From Terebella lapidaria (lineage: Eukaryota; Annelida; Polychaeta; Terebellida; Terebellidae): a stretch of DNA of 64,000 nt. Of the stretch, positions 21,901-31,125 are shown piece by piece. The translations under genes and the position numbers were made by a program. The stretch lies in NCBI GenBank assembly GCA_949152475.1, contig OX424558.1, positions 32,560,651 to 32,624,650 on the forward strand, written 5' to 3'. Numbering within the stretch: the first letter of the stretch is position 1; the number at the start of each line of letters is the position of its first letter. The notes beneath the pieces were generated by a model. It had not been told where the DNA came from. It worked only from the letters and a program-made list of their open reading frames with translations, and searched no databases.

Positions 21901-24900
21901 CTGTATCGTAACCTTGACAACAAAACTTTGGTGCAATCCCTCATAGAAGATCAGGCGAGTGATTTTGTATTTTCTTTTTTTTTACCTGCCCTGTAGCATA
22001 GCATGCTAAATTCTTAATTTCAGAGTTGAAATCAAGTGCTGATGACTTTTCAAGAGAAAGACATGATATATTTATTTGACTTGTTGATTGTTGAATACTT
22101 GTTATGTAAATCTGAATCTGAGTTCTTCATAATGATAATAAAACATTCCCTTTTCCAGCTAGTTACCCTTGTGGGTGCAGCAATTTTGGAAGACACCCCA
22201 AATCTCGCAGCAACATCACTCTTCCCAATGGTGGTTGAGCTCCTAACATCTCTCCATAAAATGTCGGAAAATACAGAGTCAGCCAGCAGAGAGTCCGCAA
22301 GTTCATGCTTGACCCAAATCATCCAGTCTATAACAGATTTGAACATTCTACAGTCGGAACATGCTGACAGCAGCAAAGTTCTGGAAAGGTTTGGTCGGTT
22401 TCTATGCTCTTTCAAACAACTCAAGAAAGAGTTATCCACGAGGGCGAAGACGAAAGGATCTCGAATCCTGTTTGCCGACGATTACACTCCGGAGCAGACA
22501 CCCAAGGAAAAAGTCGTGGATGAAGACAGTCCACTTATTGTGGAAAACGGACCAGTATACCCCATGATTTGCAGTGCCTGTCTCCAAGCTTACAAAAACT
22601 CTGTTGGAAACAAGTCCCTCCCAAACTTGACATTCTTTGCTGGAGTTTTCAATAGCTATGGTTCAAATGATCTTGCTCGAAATGTTTGGGAGCATTCTAA
22701 AGACACCAACTCGCTCATCACAACAGTTTCTGAGTGGATGTGTGCGATGAATACGGGGGACTCTGAAGAAAGGGTGGCTTCGGCATTTGTAGATATTCTA
22801 TCAACATTGTTCAATCTCTGTGCTGCTGACAAGAAAACGGACTTCCTCTCGAAAGCCATGGAGGTTTGTGCAAATTTTTCTGAATAGTTGCTAGAAGCCT
22901 ATCCTGAAATTTAGAGGAATAAAATGTAGAAGATGTTCACAATATGAATTTATGCAAACATTTTACTGTAACATCGCATGCAGAATGCAGATATTTTCAT
23001 CAGTTTTGTGAAAAAGATTGCAGTAAAATACAGAACTTTCCGTGCATATCTTTGTAGGCTATCCCAGTTATGGCGGTCTTCCAGAAGTTTGCACAGAATG
23101 TTTACAGAGAAAGCAGCGACCAATCCGTCCGCCTTTGGTTCAAGGGACCGAACTTTGGAGAAAAAATGGTAGCTGTTGCCAAGCAACTTTGTGCACAGTG
23201 TACAAAGTATGACAGTAACCGTGGCAACATCGAAGAGGATGTGTCCGACCTGGACACTCATTGGGACCTGCTCAGTTTGGCGTTCACTGTCGACGATAAT
23301 TTAGGTTTGTGGCATATTCTTTCCTTCCAATATTTTGTTTTGAAAATATATAAAGAAATTTCATTATAATTTTCACTCATATGCTATGCCTGACAAATGA
23401 ACAATTTAGTTTGCTATATACAATGTATATATAAAGTTTGTTTATAAATGACGTTTGTTGCATGAATTGTAATACATGGCACTGTGGTTTTATACACGTT
23501 AGAACTATATATTGTTATTTTCCCTCTATGTACAGAACCATTGCTGGGAGAGAACTATGTGGCCCAGGTCTTACAAGAGATCTTGGAGTCCCTCCCCAGT
23601 CCCACCAGTTTGTCCACGTTGCCTCAAGGCCAGATCAGTCAGTGCGTCTCCTTCGTCTGTGATGTCGCAAGCAACTTCTTCACAAATATCAAGGTGTGTA
23701 GCTCGTGAACTATTCTTCAAATAATATATGCTCCAGGATTTGCACATTTTTCATTCTCTAGTTAAAATTATTTGAAACAAAATCATGCCCGAAAAGTGTT
23801 TGTTTGATATAGCAACTGTTGCATGATTGTGCTTTATCAATGAGTCTTCTCAAAAAACAATTTAGGTATAGTATGCTATATTATATGTGCTTCGGTGTTT
23901 GGATTGTCCACTGTTTTTCTCCCTAGGGCTGCTTGTCACTTCAACCAGCGGAGGAACTGTTGTTGGCGCTGTTCCAGATCTCGTGTCAAGATGTTCAGCA
24001 GTCTGGTAAGCACAATTAAGTTTTCTTGTATCGAAAGTTCCTACTTTTACTGGTCAATCTCTTCATGAAGTTAGTGTGTTTTGTACTATAATGGCTGCTT
24101 CTTACCTATGTATTGAGATTATTGCGGAACTGCATTTTTACGAAAGTAATTTGAGCTCCCATCTAGATACTAATGCATGAAAATGTAGCCAAAAACCAAT
24201 TGGTTTGATACTTTGGAGGTTACTAAGTGTATGCTTTGTATTCCAACACAGACTCCGTCAGTGAGAAGGTACAAAAGACCTGGCAGAGTGGCGTGCAGTC
24301 ACTGTTTGTACAGAATGAGTCCTCCATTGGAAGTACAAAGTTCTTCAAGGAAGCCACCTCCTACGTCAAAAACAAGGTCCAGCATGAGACGGACACATAT
24401 GAAAGGTGACTGAATATTTATTTGTCGTCAACATTTACTTCTTTGTAAACATGATTAATCACCATGCTCTATGATGAACAAATTTTATGACCGTACTGCT
24501 CCTCAATCAAGCATTCTTTGCTTTTAAATTAATTTTGGCAAATCATTGATTCAAAACTGAGCAAAATTCTATCATTTCAGCAAATGCCCAAAAACATTCC
24601 ATTCGCTAAAAATCTCATTCTCACTAAAACATGTTCTACACTTTGTGTAAACCCAAACTTTGAACTTTTTTCCCCAGGTTGGAGCGACTGGTTAATACGA
24701 GTCTCGCACTGATTCATTGTGTGTCAGCATCCACCGAAAACAGCAGTGATAGTCAAGATTCCGTGAAGCAGAGAGAATTCGCACAAAGTGCAGCACAGCA
24801 AATGATGCAGTCACTTAGCTTAGGCTTTGGTGATCACAAAAACTTGCCTCAGGTTCGTTGCATGCAATAAAATTTCGTCACCTTCCCATATCATTTCAGC

Positions 24901-27900
24901 AGCTTGTTGCTATTTTAGCAATTTTCAGAACAATACAATGCCGGTCAAGGCTGTTGTACACTTAAATAGGAGTACCCAAATATATCTTCATTCTAAATTT
25001 GTGTATAACTTCAATGAAAGAATGCTTATCTGAACTCTTAGACCTGAAATTCTATTGTTTTATCTCCAGTGGCAGGTTGGGACCTTGGTGTCACATGACC
25101 TCCCCTTCATTACCATGGCAACCAGCATGGACACAAAACCTCCCACACTGTGTCCAAAATGTGTGGCTAGCATTGCGTTCACCTCCAAGCTTATGGCTTC
25201 CCTAGCAACCAGCATTGTTGCCATGGAAACAGATGGGGCATGCACCCGTCCTGTACTTACCGAAGTGGACAGGAATTTGGTACTGGATATGTGGTTTGGT
25301 CTGGCATTTTGCCAGGCTATGATCAAGCCAAAAATCAATGTAAGTTACATGCACAAAGTGTCATAAATTATGTTTTAAGTAAGACTAATAAATATCAGAC
25401 AAAAACTATATACATGTATGCAAATATGACATCCCAAAAAAAATATTCGGAACAGTTTAAAAAGATTGAAAACAACAATGAGAATATTCTATAAATGAAA
25501 TCAATTCTAATACCTGTTTTCAACATTTTCTCTGCATTTTGTTAGCCGGAACTATAACTTGTCAATTGTCAATCATATAACGGAAAATCGAATATTCTCT
25601 GCAGGCCAACACGCAGACACATTTTGGAAAAGTTCATCAGATGCTTGAAGACAACATTACCTCACTGTATAAAAACCTCTCATCAGAAGTGAAAACTGAC
25701 ATTTTTAAGGCAGCACTTACTAAGTATGTGACAGATGTAAACCAAGAAGTTTTTGTTACAAATCTTCTTGCTAACTGAGCTAAAATTACCTTCATTTTAT
25801 ACTGTAATATCGTGAAAGAAGAAACATCTCAATGTTTTTTTGCTTGCAGATCACTGGAAGAGGGCGGTCTCTGGTCCTTGTGTCTGCATGAGATCGTCAG
25901 CAGATGTACAGACAAGTCAACGATACAGAAAGTAGTAACGGAACAGGGAGGGTTAGATAGGCAAGTATGACCCATAACCCTAGAAAATGAGAAGATAACG
26001 AAAGATGAGGAAATGCCTCCAAAAGTAATCATGGTGGCCAGTACCAGAAATATAACTCAGGAAATTTTTATGAAAAAATAATGCAATGTGTACAACCAAA
26101 TGGATAAATTTGCAAGATTCTACATGTTTCGTCATATTTACATCCTCGGGAAGTAATCAGACCACATGTAAATGAATTGTACATGAAGATAAATTGTTAC
26201 TTTGCCCACCAGATATGAGCGCCTGACCGTGCCATCACTCCACACCCTGGTGACTCTCCTGCCCCACCTCCCGTCGTCCGACCGTCGACAGATCAGTGAC
26301 ATACATGCCGCCATGCTGCTGTCCACACTAGCTGACTCACTGACAGAAGCCACAGGTCAGTTACCAGGATCACATATTGAACAATAAATATGGCTTACAT
26401 AAAAACTAGGAAGTGCAATTTTTACATGGAAGTATGTATATTATGTGTAGATAACAGTTCACTAGGAAAAAGGATCGACACTGAAGACCACATTTAGACA
26501 TTTGAGCAATTTATAGTCATCACAATTCTATACATTAGATATTGGGAAAAAGCACTCACATAATATATATTATATATTTTATTCCTACTTTACCAGTGTT
26601 TCATGATTTGTGTTTCATGATTCAATTCATCTCTCTTCAGGAGCCTGTGGTCACCTGTCAGTGGTGTCCAGAGCTCTAAGTCTACAGGAGTCGGGAGCAG
26701 ATCCAGAGATGTCACAGTTTGATCCAGATGCCACCCTAGGAGTCCTGGAACAGATCCAGTCGTGGAGAGATGACCACGACCAACTCTTCCTCTTTGACAG
26801 GTTGGAAAACATTAAATTTATGTGCTGCAGTGAATTCCCTCATTTCCATAAAGAGGGAGAGTAAGATGTCTTATCTTTGTATATCACAGTGACATCTTTC
26901 TTCTCAGACTCAGTGCACACTGAGAAAATTCTACCGGTAATGTGCATTTACTTATACTGGTGATGAGCTCAGAATAAATAAAACTTTCTCAGCATTTCAA
27001 TTATTCAAGACAACAAAACATTTTTGGGAATTTTAATAAACTGAACATGCTCAATATTACCATCTCATTTTTTCACAGCCCAGTGAAGTCAGCCAGCTGG
27101 CCAGTTGTGACGTTCAACACAGAAATCATCCACTTCCTCAAAAATGTTGTCGTCAGGATGCCTGAGAAGATTACCGATAAACTGTGGGACTTCATCCTGT
27201 GTAGCCTGGTGGTTTGGGTCCAGGTTTGTCTGACAATTGTTTCTTAGCAAACAAATCCAAATTTCCAATGAAGTGGGGAAAAAACTTCGGAATATTTTAG
27301 AGTTTCAAATTTTATTTGCATTGGCAAGTGGAAGCTCAACACAAACTGTATCAAGTGCACTAAGTAAGCTCGAGATTGTTAATGCTACACAAACTCATGA
27401 AAATTGGAAAATATATCAACAGGCTTTAAGAATTTAAAATGATCCTGGCTTGTAAGCTAAATATCAAGAATGACCTATGAATTTCAGAGCTGCAATGAGA
27501 GCAAACACACACTGACGTCAGATCCTAAGACACAGCTTTTTGCCGTCGCGACCTTTGACCTTTTGGCTGAGACGGCAGCGATCATTCAGTCGTCCGCGGT
27601 GGAGCTGCCTCCAAATTTGAGCACAGAGTGGAGTGAATTCTTCAGTGAAGGCGCTTACAGCCTCATTCTGCCTCTGTTTGTGATGCTTGCAGGTGAGGTG
27701 TCTTGTGCTCAGTAACTTCAGAAAAGTTTGAGTGGGCTCGTCCTTTACTTGTGTTTTGCTTGTGAGTATCAGATGTATGGTGAAAAAATTGTGAAGAGGA
27801 AAAATCTCAGCATGAAAAAAGTGTTGCCATAGATACCCAAAAACAAATTGTATGAAAAATCAACTAATATAGAAAATGCAAAAGATTGTAGCATTTCATC

Positions 27901-30849
27901 AGGGTAAATATTACTTTTCGAATCAGGTGTGGGAATATAAAAAAAAATCCTTTTCTCCTTTTCCTCAAAAGAGCACACCACGGCCAGAACCCCAAACCCT
28001 GGGCACGACTTCACCATCCGGGCCTTGTCGAGAGCCGTAGCCCTCTGCCCTGTGGAGCACATCTCCAAACACCAACTGCCAGCCAAGTTGGTGGCTGGCG
28101 ACCCCAGTAATCTCTCCGATAGCCACCAGACGGCGCTGAACCATCTCTGTCCTCTCCTGCTCGCGGCAAACAGATCGGTGCAGATTGGAGCTTATAAGTT
28201 GCTCCTCAGGTGTGTATGCCTTACTATAAAGGGGCATAGCATCTGAAAGTTTTAAGTTGAAATTGGTCTTGGAAAGTAGAATTTCTGAATTTTTTGAGAT
28301 CATACAGTTACTGTATTTAGACATTTTCATGAAAAAAAACATTGTGAATTTTCAGTTTACTGCCAGAAGTTGTGAAAGAAGAAGTTGAACAAGAGCCCAG
28401 CGATAAACTGGAGGAAAGACTGCCTAGGTGAGCTGAAGATTATGAATATGAAAACAGTAAATATTTCAACAGGTATAATAGCTTTAAATAGGAAAATCAG
28501 TATTGAAATTGTGTTGTATGTAAATATATGTTGTCTGTGTGACATTTATGAATTTTAATGAAAAACTATCAATATAGAATTCGATCAGCTTCATAGTATT
28601 GCAATATAATTTTTCCAGTCAAGAATATTTAAAGCGCTCCAATTAAACCAAAGGAACAAAATATGAGACACTTGGAAAATCTGCCACAGGTCCCCTCCAC
28701 TGGCCCTGATGAATGTACTGGACACCACGGGCGAGGGAATAAACCTGTTGCTAGGGGAGGTTGCCGAGGATGAGCCAACCACCATAGATCACCATGGCGA
28801 TGAGTACACGGTTACCATGGGATACCTGTTGTCATGGAAACTACTACTGGCTTACCTGCGCAATGCCAAAGTGGAGGTGTGTTTTACAATTTTAGAAGAA
28901 ACTTGTTGCAAATATAGTTTTGGGTAAAAAAAATATTTTGTGAACTATAATCTTTTACATTGTGTAACATTCAGGTTTCGGTTAAAGTATATGAAAATAT
29001 TTCTTCCATCATAAAAAAAATGTATTTGTGCCAATCACATTTCTTTCATTTTATTCCTTCAAGCTAAGAGCAGAATACGCCTACTTCCTTCGAGATCACG
29101 ACAAAGTTAATGCCCTGATTCCTTGCTTGATGAAACTGATGCCACAAAACCCACAAGTCTCTGAGGGCCAAACAACTCAGAACTTGTTTGAAGTTGAACC
29201 TGCTCTATCTACGAAAGGTACAGCTTTGGTAACAATACAAATTAGAGCATGGTTCAATTATTTCATGAGGCATAATGATCAGGGTGATTCTTATATATCA
29301 GATATGCTATATCAACATGCCTGTATAATAAACACTAAGATGGTTTGAGGTTGTGACTAGTATATTTAGCATAGGCTTGTCAGCAATTTGAAATCAGTGA
29401 AACAGCACACTCTCTTTCCCCGAAAAACTCCTAATAAATCTTTACCCAAACAGCTGAGGCCAGCAGCAGGGAGGTTCAGCATGTGGCCTGTTCACTGTAC
29501 GCCTGGGTCGTACAGGACCTGCCTGCGGTACTGCGCCAGTGGTACAATGACCAAGACAAGCATATCACTGCCCTTGTCAACAAGTACACGACAAAGTTTG
29601 TCAGCCCTGCGATTTGTACGAGAGAACTGGCAGCTGTCTCAGCATCAGACAGAGTCCTTGAGAACATGACGGTGAGTCTAAAATCAAACTAGCAACTTAT
29701 TATTCATAGACTCGAAACAAAGAAGGATCAGTTCATTCAGATTTTCTAAGTGTTTCAAATGACTTATTTCAAATGCACACTATTGAAACTCATAGCGCTT
29801 TTCTGGCATATGGAAAAAATTGTACCACTTGATACCCTGATACCTAAAACCACTTAATAAAAAAACATCTCCCCACCAGATCCGGACACGCCCAGTAGCT
29901 CGTGAGGTTGTGGCTACATATTCGCTGGAAGAGATCTCTATAGAACTGGTGGTGACTCTACCCACCAACCATCCCCTCGGGCCGATGTCGATCGACTGCG
30001 GCAAACGTATCGGTGTCGCTAACACACAGTGGAGAACATGGATGCTGCAACTAACGACATTCCTACACAAACAGGTGTGTATGACGGGGTTTATATATTT
30101 GTCGCTGTTCTTAAGACCTCTGTATGGTCCACTTGAGGTGTAATCTGACAAAATCGTGGTTGGCAATATTTTCGCAGAAATTTCTTGATTACTCTAACGG
30201 TATAGTAGGAATTAACATATCTTGCCGATAACTAGCTTCTTCCAACATACGTATGTAGATATGGTGATTTTCATTAGTGATAACTTAGAAGCAATCTTAG
30301 CATCCATAAGGAACAACAAATAGGCTGAATATTGATGATTTCATGAAATAATTTTCATGTATTTAATCTTTCTCCTCACATTTCCTTCCCCCCATAGAAC
30401 GGTTCAATCCTGGACGGCCTGACCCTGTGGAAGCGTAACGTTGACAAGCGCTTTGAGGGTGTGGAGGAGTGCATGATTTGTTTCTCGGTCATCCATGGCT
30501 CAAACTTCCAAGTTCCTAAACTCCAGTGTAAAACCTGCAAGAAACGATTCCACTCCGCGTGTCTGGTGAGCGTTTTTTCTTTTTTAATCGAATTTTGCAT
30601 TTCTTCATATTTGCAGGGAATTCATATCATACAGATTTTCAATGAATGAAATAAAATTGCTATTTTGGTTTAACAATTCAAGCAGAATACTTCTCTATAT
30701 TCTAGTTTATTGATATCTGTTCGAATATTCAGCGATTATTTCATAAAAAGTGTTTCCAATAAAAAATATTTCTCCCTGTTGTATTTCAGTACAAGTGGTT
30801 CAACACAAGCAACAACTCATCCTGTCCTCTGTGTCGAAACTTGTTTTAG
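10919..30849 (+). CDS. LTN1: Listerin, E3 ubiquitin-protein ligase (complete, 30 exons)
   Basis: Listerin binds 60S subunits that carry stalled nascent chains and ubiquitinates them in cytosolic ribosome-associated quality control. Exons: 10919-10963, 11170-11373, 11467-11565, 11754-11984, 12237-12289, 12421-12601, 12794-12967, 21492-21682, 21819-21954, 22159-22863, 23058-23304, 23536-23693, 23927-24005, 24252-24405, 24678-24852, 25070-25339, 25605-25723, 25850-25960, 26213-26355, 26641-26800, 27079-27223, 27488-27692, 27972-28209, 28356-28427, 28690-28876, 29064-29217, 29454-29671, 29880-30074, 30398-30565, 30790-30849. They sum to 5,277 nt, or 1,758 codons plus stop, against about 1,766 residues in human. 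Recognised landmarks include RAAELLA and [13 protein letters not shown] at the N-terminus, [21 protein letters not shown], the C-terminal RWD-like block and a terminal RING. All introns are GT-AG except introns 9 and 18, which use GC donors. No disabling change is seen. Confidence 0.95.
13088..13690 (+). repeat. Dispersed repeat in LTN1 intron 7 (inverted copy at 38489-39068)
   Basis: About 600 bases. The left edge carries CCGAACAAAGTTCGG, a short palindrome, followed by the GGATACTATGGATTTACG block. The same sequence occurs as a diverged reverse complement at 38489-39068. The two copies share several blocks in inverted order, including the GAATCCAGTGC and ACTCCCACTTG segments and a TTACTGAATAAGTT block. 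It has no coding potential and is probably a non-autonomous transposon of unknown class. Confidence 0.75.
13600..14030 (+). repeat. Tandem array, about 131-bp unit, 3.2 copies
   Basis: The phrase GAATAAGTTAACAT recurs near 13603, 13736, 13867 and 13999, with TTTACTAGTTAAGTC and AAACATTTATTATTG in each unit. The unit is the right-hand end of the dispersed repeat at 13088-13690, so the array looks like a local expansion of that end. Confidence 0.85.
14030..14475 (+). repeat. Second tandem array, about 120-bp unit, four diverged copies
   Basis: The phrase GATCTGGCTCCAATTTCGTCA, or a close variant, recurs near 14112, 14231, 14361 and 14450, with CAAGTTTGGCACATATTATG and a GGTGAAAAG block in most units. 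Later copies are shorter and more diverged. It abuts DIRS copy 2. Confidence 0.8.
14514..14755 (+). repeat. Left inverted terminal repeat, DIRS copy 2
   Basis: The stretch is reverse-complementary to 21060-21320. It includes the ACCTCTATAATAAACAC motif, the CCATTAAATTTTTAATGG palindrome and the GGTGGAACAGCTTCGTCAAG block. The match is close to perfect. Confidence 0.92.
14997..15311 (+). CDS. Small cysteine-rich frame of DIRS copy 2
   Basis: A 104-codon frame from the ATG at 14997, placed directly after a TTTTCCAG acceptor-like sequence, as in copy 1. It starts [16 protein letters not shown] and has paired cysteines (CxxC three times), followed by a Ser/Pro-rich tail. It is equivalent to the first 100 residues of the copy 1 gag-like frame. 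The longer open stretch reaches back to 14937, but the cysteine motif and the copy 1 parallel favour 14997. Confidence 0.6.
   Translation: MKCAGCKQFLPKWELHVSCWMCRSLCRPTATCGLCGSWSVDEWSDYLRGLRAVQQERMSKPLPPFPSPSASSSARSRHKQAIQKREEQDLSLLHLISYFVYDIG
15298..20526 (+). CDS. Long gag-like to tyrosine-recombinase frame, DIRS copy 2
   Basis: 1,742 codons without a stop. Residues 1-390 are low-complexity Ser/Ala/Pro-rich. Residues about 390-690 are the conserved gag-like block shared with copy 1, followed by Gln-rich and RG-rich basic stretches near 660-740. Residues about 760-1390 lie over the RT-RNase H gene in another register and look like a by-product of that overlap. From about 1390 to the end it is a tyrosine recombinase with the Arg of KRRSELHAL, the HDVRAL HxxR motif and the Tyr of [13 protein letters not shown] elements are known for overlapping frames. 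Whether this is read as one polyprotein or through splicing or internal starts cannot be told from sequence. Confidence 0.75.
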   Translation: MTLVNSNPVPPEGSRARGRNMPIDPGYLALSSVRMRPSVSSTRRFNSVNVSICGLQASGASGYPYPGGRFPALGLPRSSGAAAATAVSTLAGSVPTVPGTREPVLGTREPVPGSRASVPGNQFRPLSSPLFRVSGCGSPRPLSQRSSMAGTGFRPGYPLSPRVIVNQWHSRPQTRVTTSIKSSRKSVSFDSNVSFFPQIAEDFEGAEVPSSPLLPGISNPPASSAPMESQATASTSSVDATHSAPAAPSASASVAATSASPSASVSALSVATAPFRTPLSTIPGVSSHFLSRGEFQAEMQAMRAEVMNRLDSFLARQAPDVQRLQAPPAASPSAESSVDLPYSSREDGIVPLPGPSGLVRPKRLREDDLGSQDEEESNNPFKRPWADKLDYVRRLTGEEWPDLASTSPPPAKRARSFTERDLQQPKVPRDALRFPVAPGVRNMLAARVEETAKRGRPQLGLLPAKPKIQDFYSSSLLDAEPSKLQEQEIFSVPKTVSLPWNQLTDFQAALRLGVAVDSSMDWMVHALTLATTSCYEQVMDNENLDRSELADVLHGSVGLLQSLGKAVADKVSLDCTAWWTSELWRRDSVIQRLDLKVPDQLLAKLRGHPVLPESGPASPFLFPVDAHLEVDALKSRQEERDRAKASTDASLMQSKAMERWSRMLLQQQQQRKRPQQQQQSASSGAGSSAVGRGKGKALDRPFRGAPAGGQRGGQRGRGGRGRGRPASPAKPAGAKKSGNTLIFSRGTPTSGRVSKFTRSSKYLGYKRACRRATRRFLASLARPRSQSLDRLHLASGVRSTVRTVSSVDAHSKGFFVASRPGKASGADRRDFGHDSKASGRTSFGQLPGVLQYPVCSSEGFGRLEAGDRPFRSQPLSAYSHLHHGDGGGGKVGYALRGLGRDNRPQGCLFSRAYEEVRQKIPQVLLSGPGVAVSGVAFRSVHRPLDLYDVRSGATGVGPSERHCDLPVSRRLVDQASVPSNFASSGPVGCGFVSVHGLQNQSKKVRFISSSRLRFLGVSISDYLRLCYPDGGTSVKVIRAVPRFLNQGSSASLALAVSDRYISGDREDGASRSLAYAVPPVAASCQLVAGNGGHGPVGSRVRPGRSRPAMVVGPGQFVSGRSIPSASSLQASLYGCQYGGMGSSLGRSRDFGSVVSVTAGRPYQCAGDEGSVSRASALGAPLLRPGGFARHGQFNGRGLRQQAGRDQVHVPVFVDGGDADLVLPPPDYAQGPAHSRLYECVGRSFVSSGPDSGHGVVVVSGSIPGDLSHVGQTCSGSVRHEVEYQASDVCVPDPRRSSMGGRRDVPRLGRDVSLCLSSCHSLGQGSSQVQGSSQQDDSHCPTTSTEVVVPGPSGVVGGQPSSTTRPVGSVKTAAVRSLSSSPGHAQATRVALVERCYRKKGFSREVSARIARTNRRSSLAVYQSKWTRFCAWCRGRKVSPFKVTAPVISEFLLEKFKEGKAPSTLAGYRTAIAKTIKPKTGVDFGQDASLSALLNSFVVERPKLRNPVPTWDLSPVLNCLLSDPFEPLERASLKFLTFKTVFLLALASGKRRSELHALDFSKVLWKEDGSAVTLGVIPSFLAKTQLAHTPSMSFSIPSLTSSLGPGLEEDAKLCPVRALRIYVDRTRELHVGKRLLFVAFKKKFSKDIRPATISSWVKKCVLFCYEKSKTKTSGSFRVKAHDVRALASSLAFMNNVALSDVMQACTWASNNTFVSFYCRELTWQDDSGYRLGPVVAAQHKVHL
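17405..19636 (+). CDS. RT-RNase H frame, DIRS copy 2
   Basis: A 743-codon frame. From about residue 65 there is a conserved pre-RT block ([13 protein letters not shown], then [14 protein letters not shown]). The RT has [13 protein letters not shown], a DLKDAYFHV block, [13 protein letters not shown] and the YLDDW catalytic motif, so the active-site aspartates are present. RNase H follows with [13 protein letters not shown], an E-M-R-A-V-F-LAL helix and [15 protein letters not shown], then a DRLSRRGQ block. A methyltransferase-like tail found in some DIRS groups is not recognised. It overlaps the recombinase frame at its 3' end. The true start could be downstream of 17405. Confidence 0.88.
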   Translation: MGPLQAVSEGGSVDVEVAVADVQLAQQSQQGLRSQVIPSSSLVGPPRLVESPSSLAPVNILDINEPVGARLGGFWPRWRDLGASPWIVSTLRRGFGLRFEQFPPLTLTPRVFSLPHDPERRQALIDEISAMIQKRAVEPVSGSSPGFYSILFVVPKASGGWRPVIDLSALNRYLLIPTFTMETAEVVRSAMPLGAWVVTIDLKDAYFHVPMRRSVRKYLRFFYQGQVWQFRALPFGLSTAPWIFTMCVRELQVLAHRNGIVIYQYLDDWLIRHQCPQTLLRQAQWVVDLCQSMGFKINQKKSDLSPRQDFVFLGYRFRTTSGYVIPTEERRSKLSEQSRGFLTRVPQPASRWQSLIGTLAATEKMVPLGRLHMRSLQLQLHANWSQATGDMAQLVHVSDQVVRDLRWWLDPANLFRGAPFRPPPPSRHLFTDASMEGWGAHWDDQEISGRWSRSQQDDHINVLEMRAVFLALQHWEHHFSDQVVLLATDNSTVVAYVNKQGGTKSMSLCLLTVEMLTWCFHHRITLRARHIPGYMNVWADRLSRRGQIQATEWSLSPVVFRAICHMWDRPAVDLFATRWNTKLPTFVSPIPDDQAWAVDAMSLDWDGMFLYAFPPAILLDKVLAKFKAHRSRMILIAPQLPQKSWFPDLLELLVDSPVPLPDRSDLLKQPRSDRFHQAPGTLKLHAWLLSSDVTERRAFQERCQLGSPELIDDLLWQSTNPSGRDSVLGAVAGRLVLSRSLLL
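20919..21018 (+). repeat. Internal complementary region, DIRS copy 2
   Basis: Reverse complement of the left terminus followed directly by reverse complement of the right terminus, meeting at AAATAGGAAG. The layout matches copy 1 exactly and fixes the element ends at about 14514 and 21320. Confidence 0.92.
21060..21320 (+). repeat. Right inverted terminal repeat, DIRS copy 2
   Basis: Inverted partner of 14514-14755. Its last 40 bases (AAACACTTTGGG-type motif, then AATACTGGTTTTAATAAC and AAAACTTCC) resemble the right end of copy 1. LTN1 intron sequence resumes at about 21321 and exon 8 starts at 21492. Confidence 0.9.
21492..30074 (+). CDS. LTN1: LTN1 exons 8-28, helical-repeat middle and RWD-like domain
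   Basis: The middle of listerin is a long array of HEAT/ARM-type helical repeats that gives the protein its horseshoe shape. Exon 10 (705 nt) is the largest. Conserved blocks are [11 protein letters not shown] (exon 12), [14 protein letters not shown] (exon 25), [19 protein letters not shown] (exon 26) and, in exon 28, TREVVATYS-like (here [19 protein letters not shown]), [16 protein letters not shown] and [13 protein letters not shown], which form the RWD-like domain before the RING. Splice phases agree at every junction. Confidence 0.92.
30398..30849 (+). CDS. LTN1: LTN1 exons 29-30, RING domain
   Basis: Exon 29 begins [19 protein letters not shown] and contains the first zinc ligands (CMIC, CKTC) and the FHSAC segment. 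Exon 30 adds [15 protein letters not shown] and ends RNLF before the stop at 30847-30849. The ligand order C-C-C-C-H-C-C-C is the RING variant known from listerin, which recruits the E2. Confidence 0.95.
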
Positions 30850-31119
30850 CTCAAGTCGCTCAAAATGCTTGATTGTTGATCTTAGGAATAACAAATTTTA
30901 GTGTATTTTATGTGGCATTTTGAATTGTGATTATATGAAGTAGTCATGATCACTTCACATGCAATACTAGTAATGTTTGTTAGGATTCATTTGAAGACAT
31001 GCTCATTGCAATAGCCAATATGGAGTATGAAAACATAACACATTTATTTTAAGTTCAGATGAAACTGAGCTTGTGATGTAAATTTGTGATTAAAGTCATT
31101 AAGCCATTGGCAATGTGAT

Positions 31120-31125
31120 AATAAA
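31120..31125 (+). promoter_or_regulatory. Likely LTN1 poly(A) signal
   Basis: A consensus AATAAA lies about 270 bases after the LTN1 stop in AT-rich sequence, a reasonable 3' UTR length. Cleavage would fall shortly after. Another AATAAA-like motif occurs near 31283, so the choice is not certain. Confidence 0.5.
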
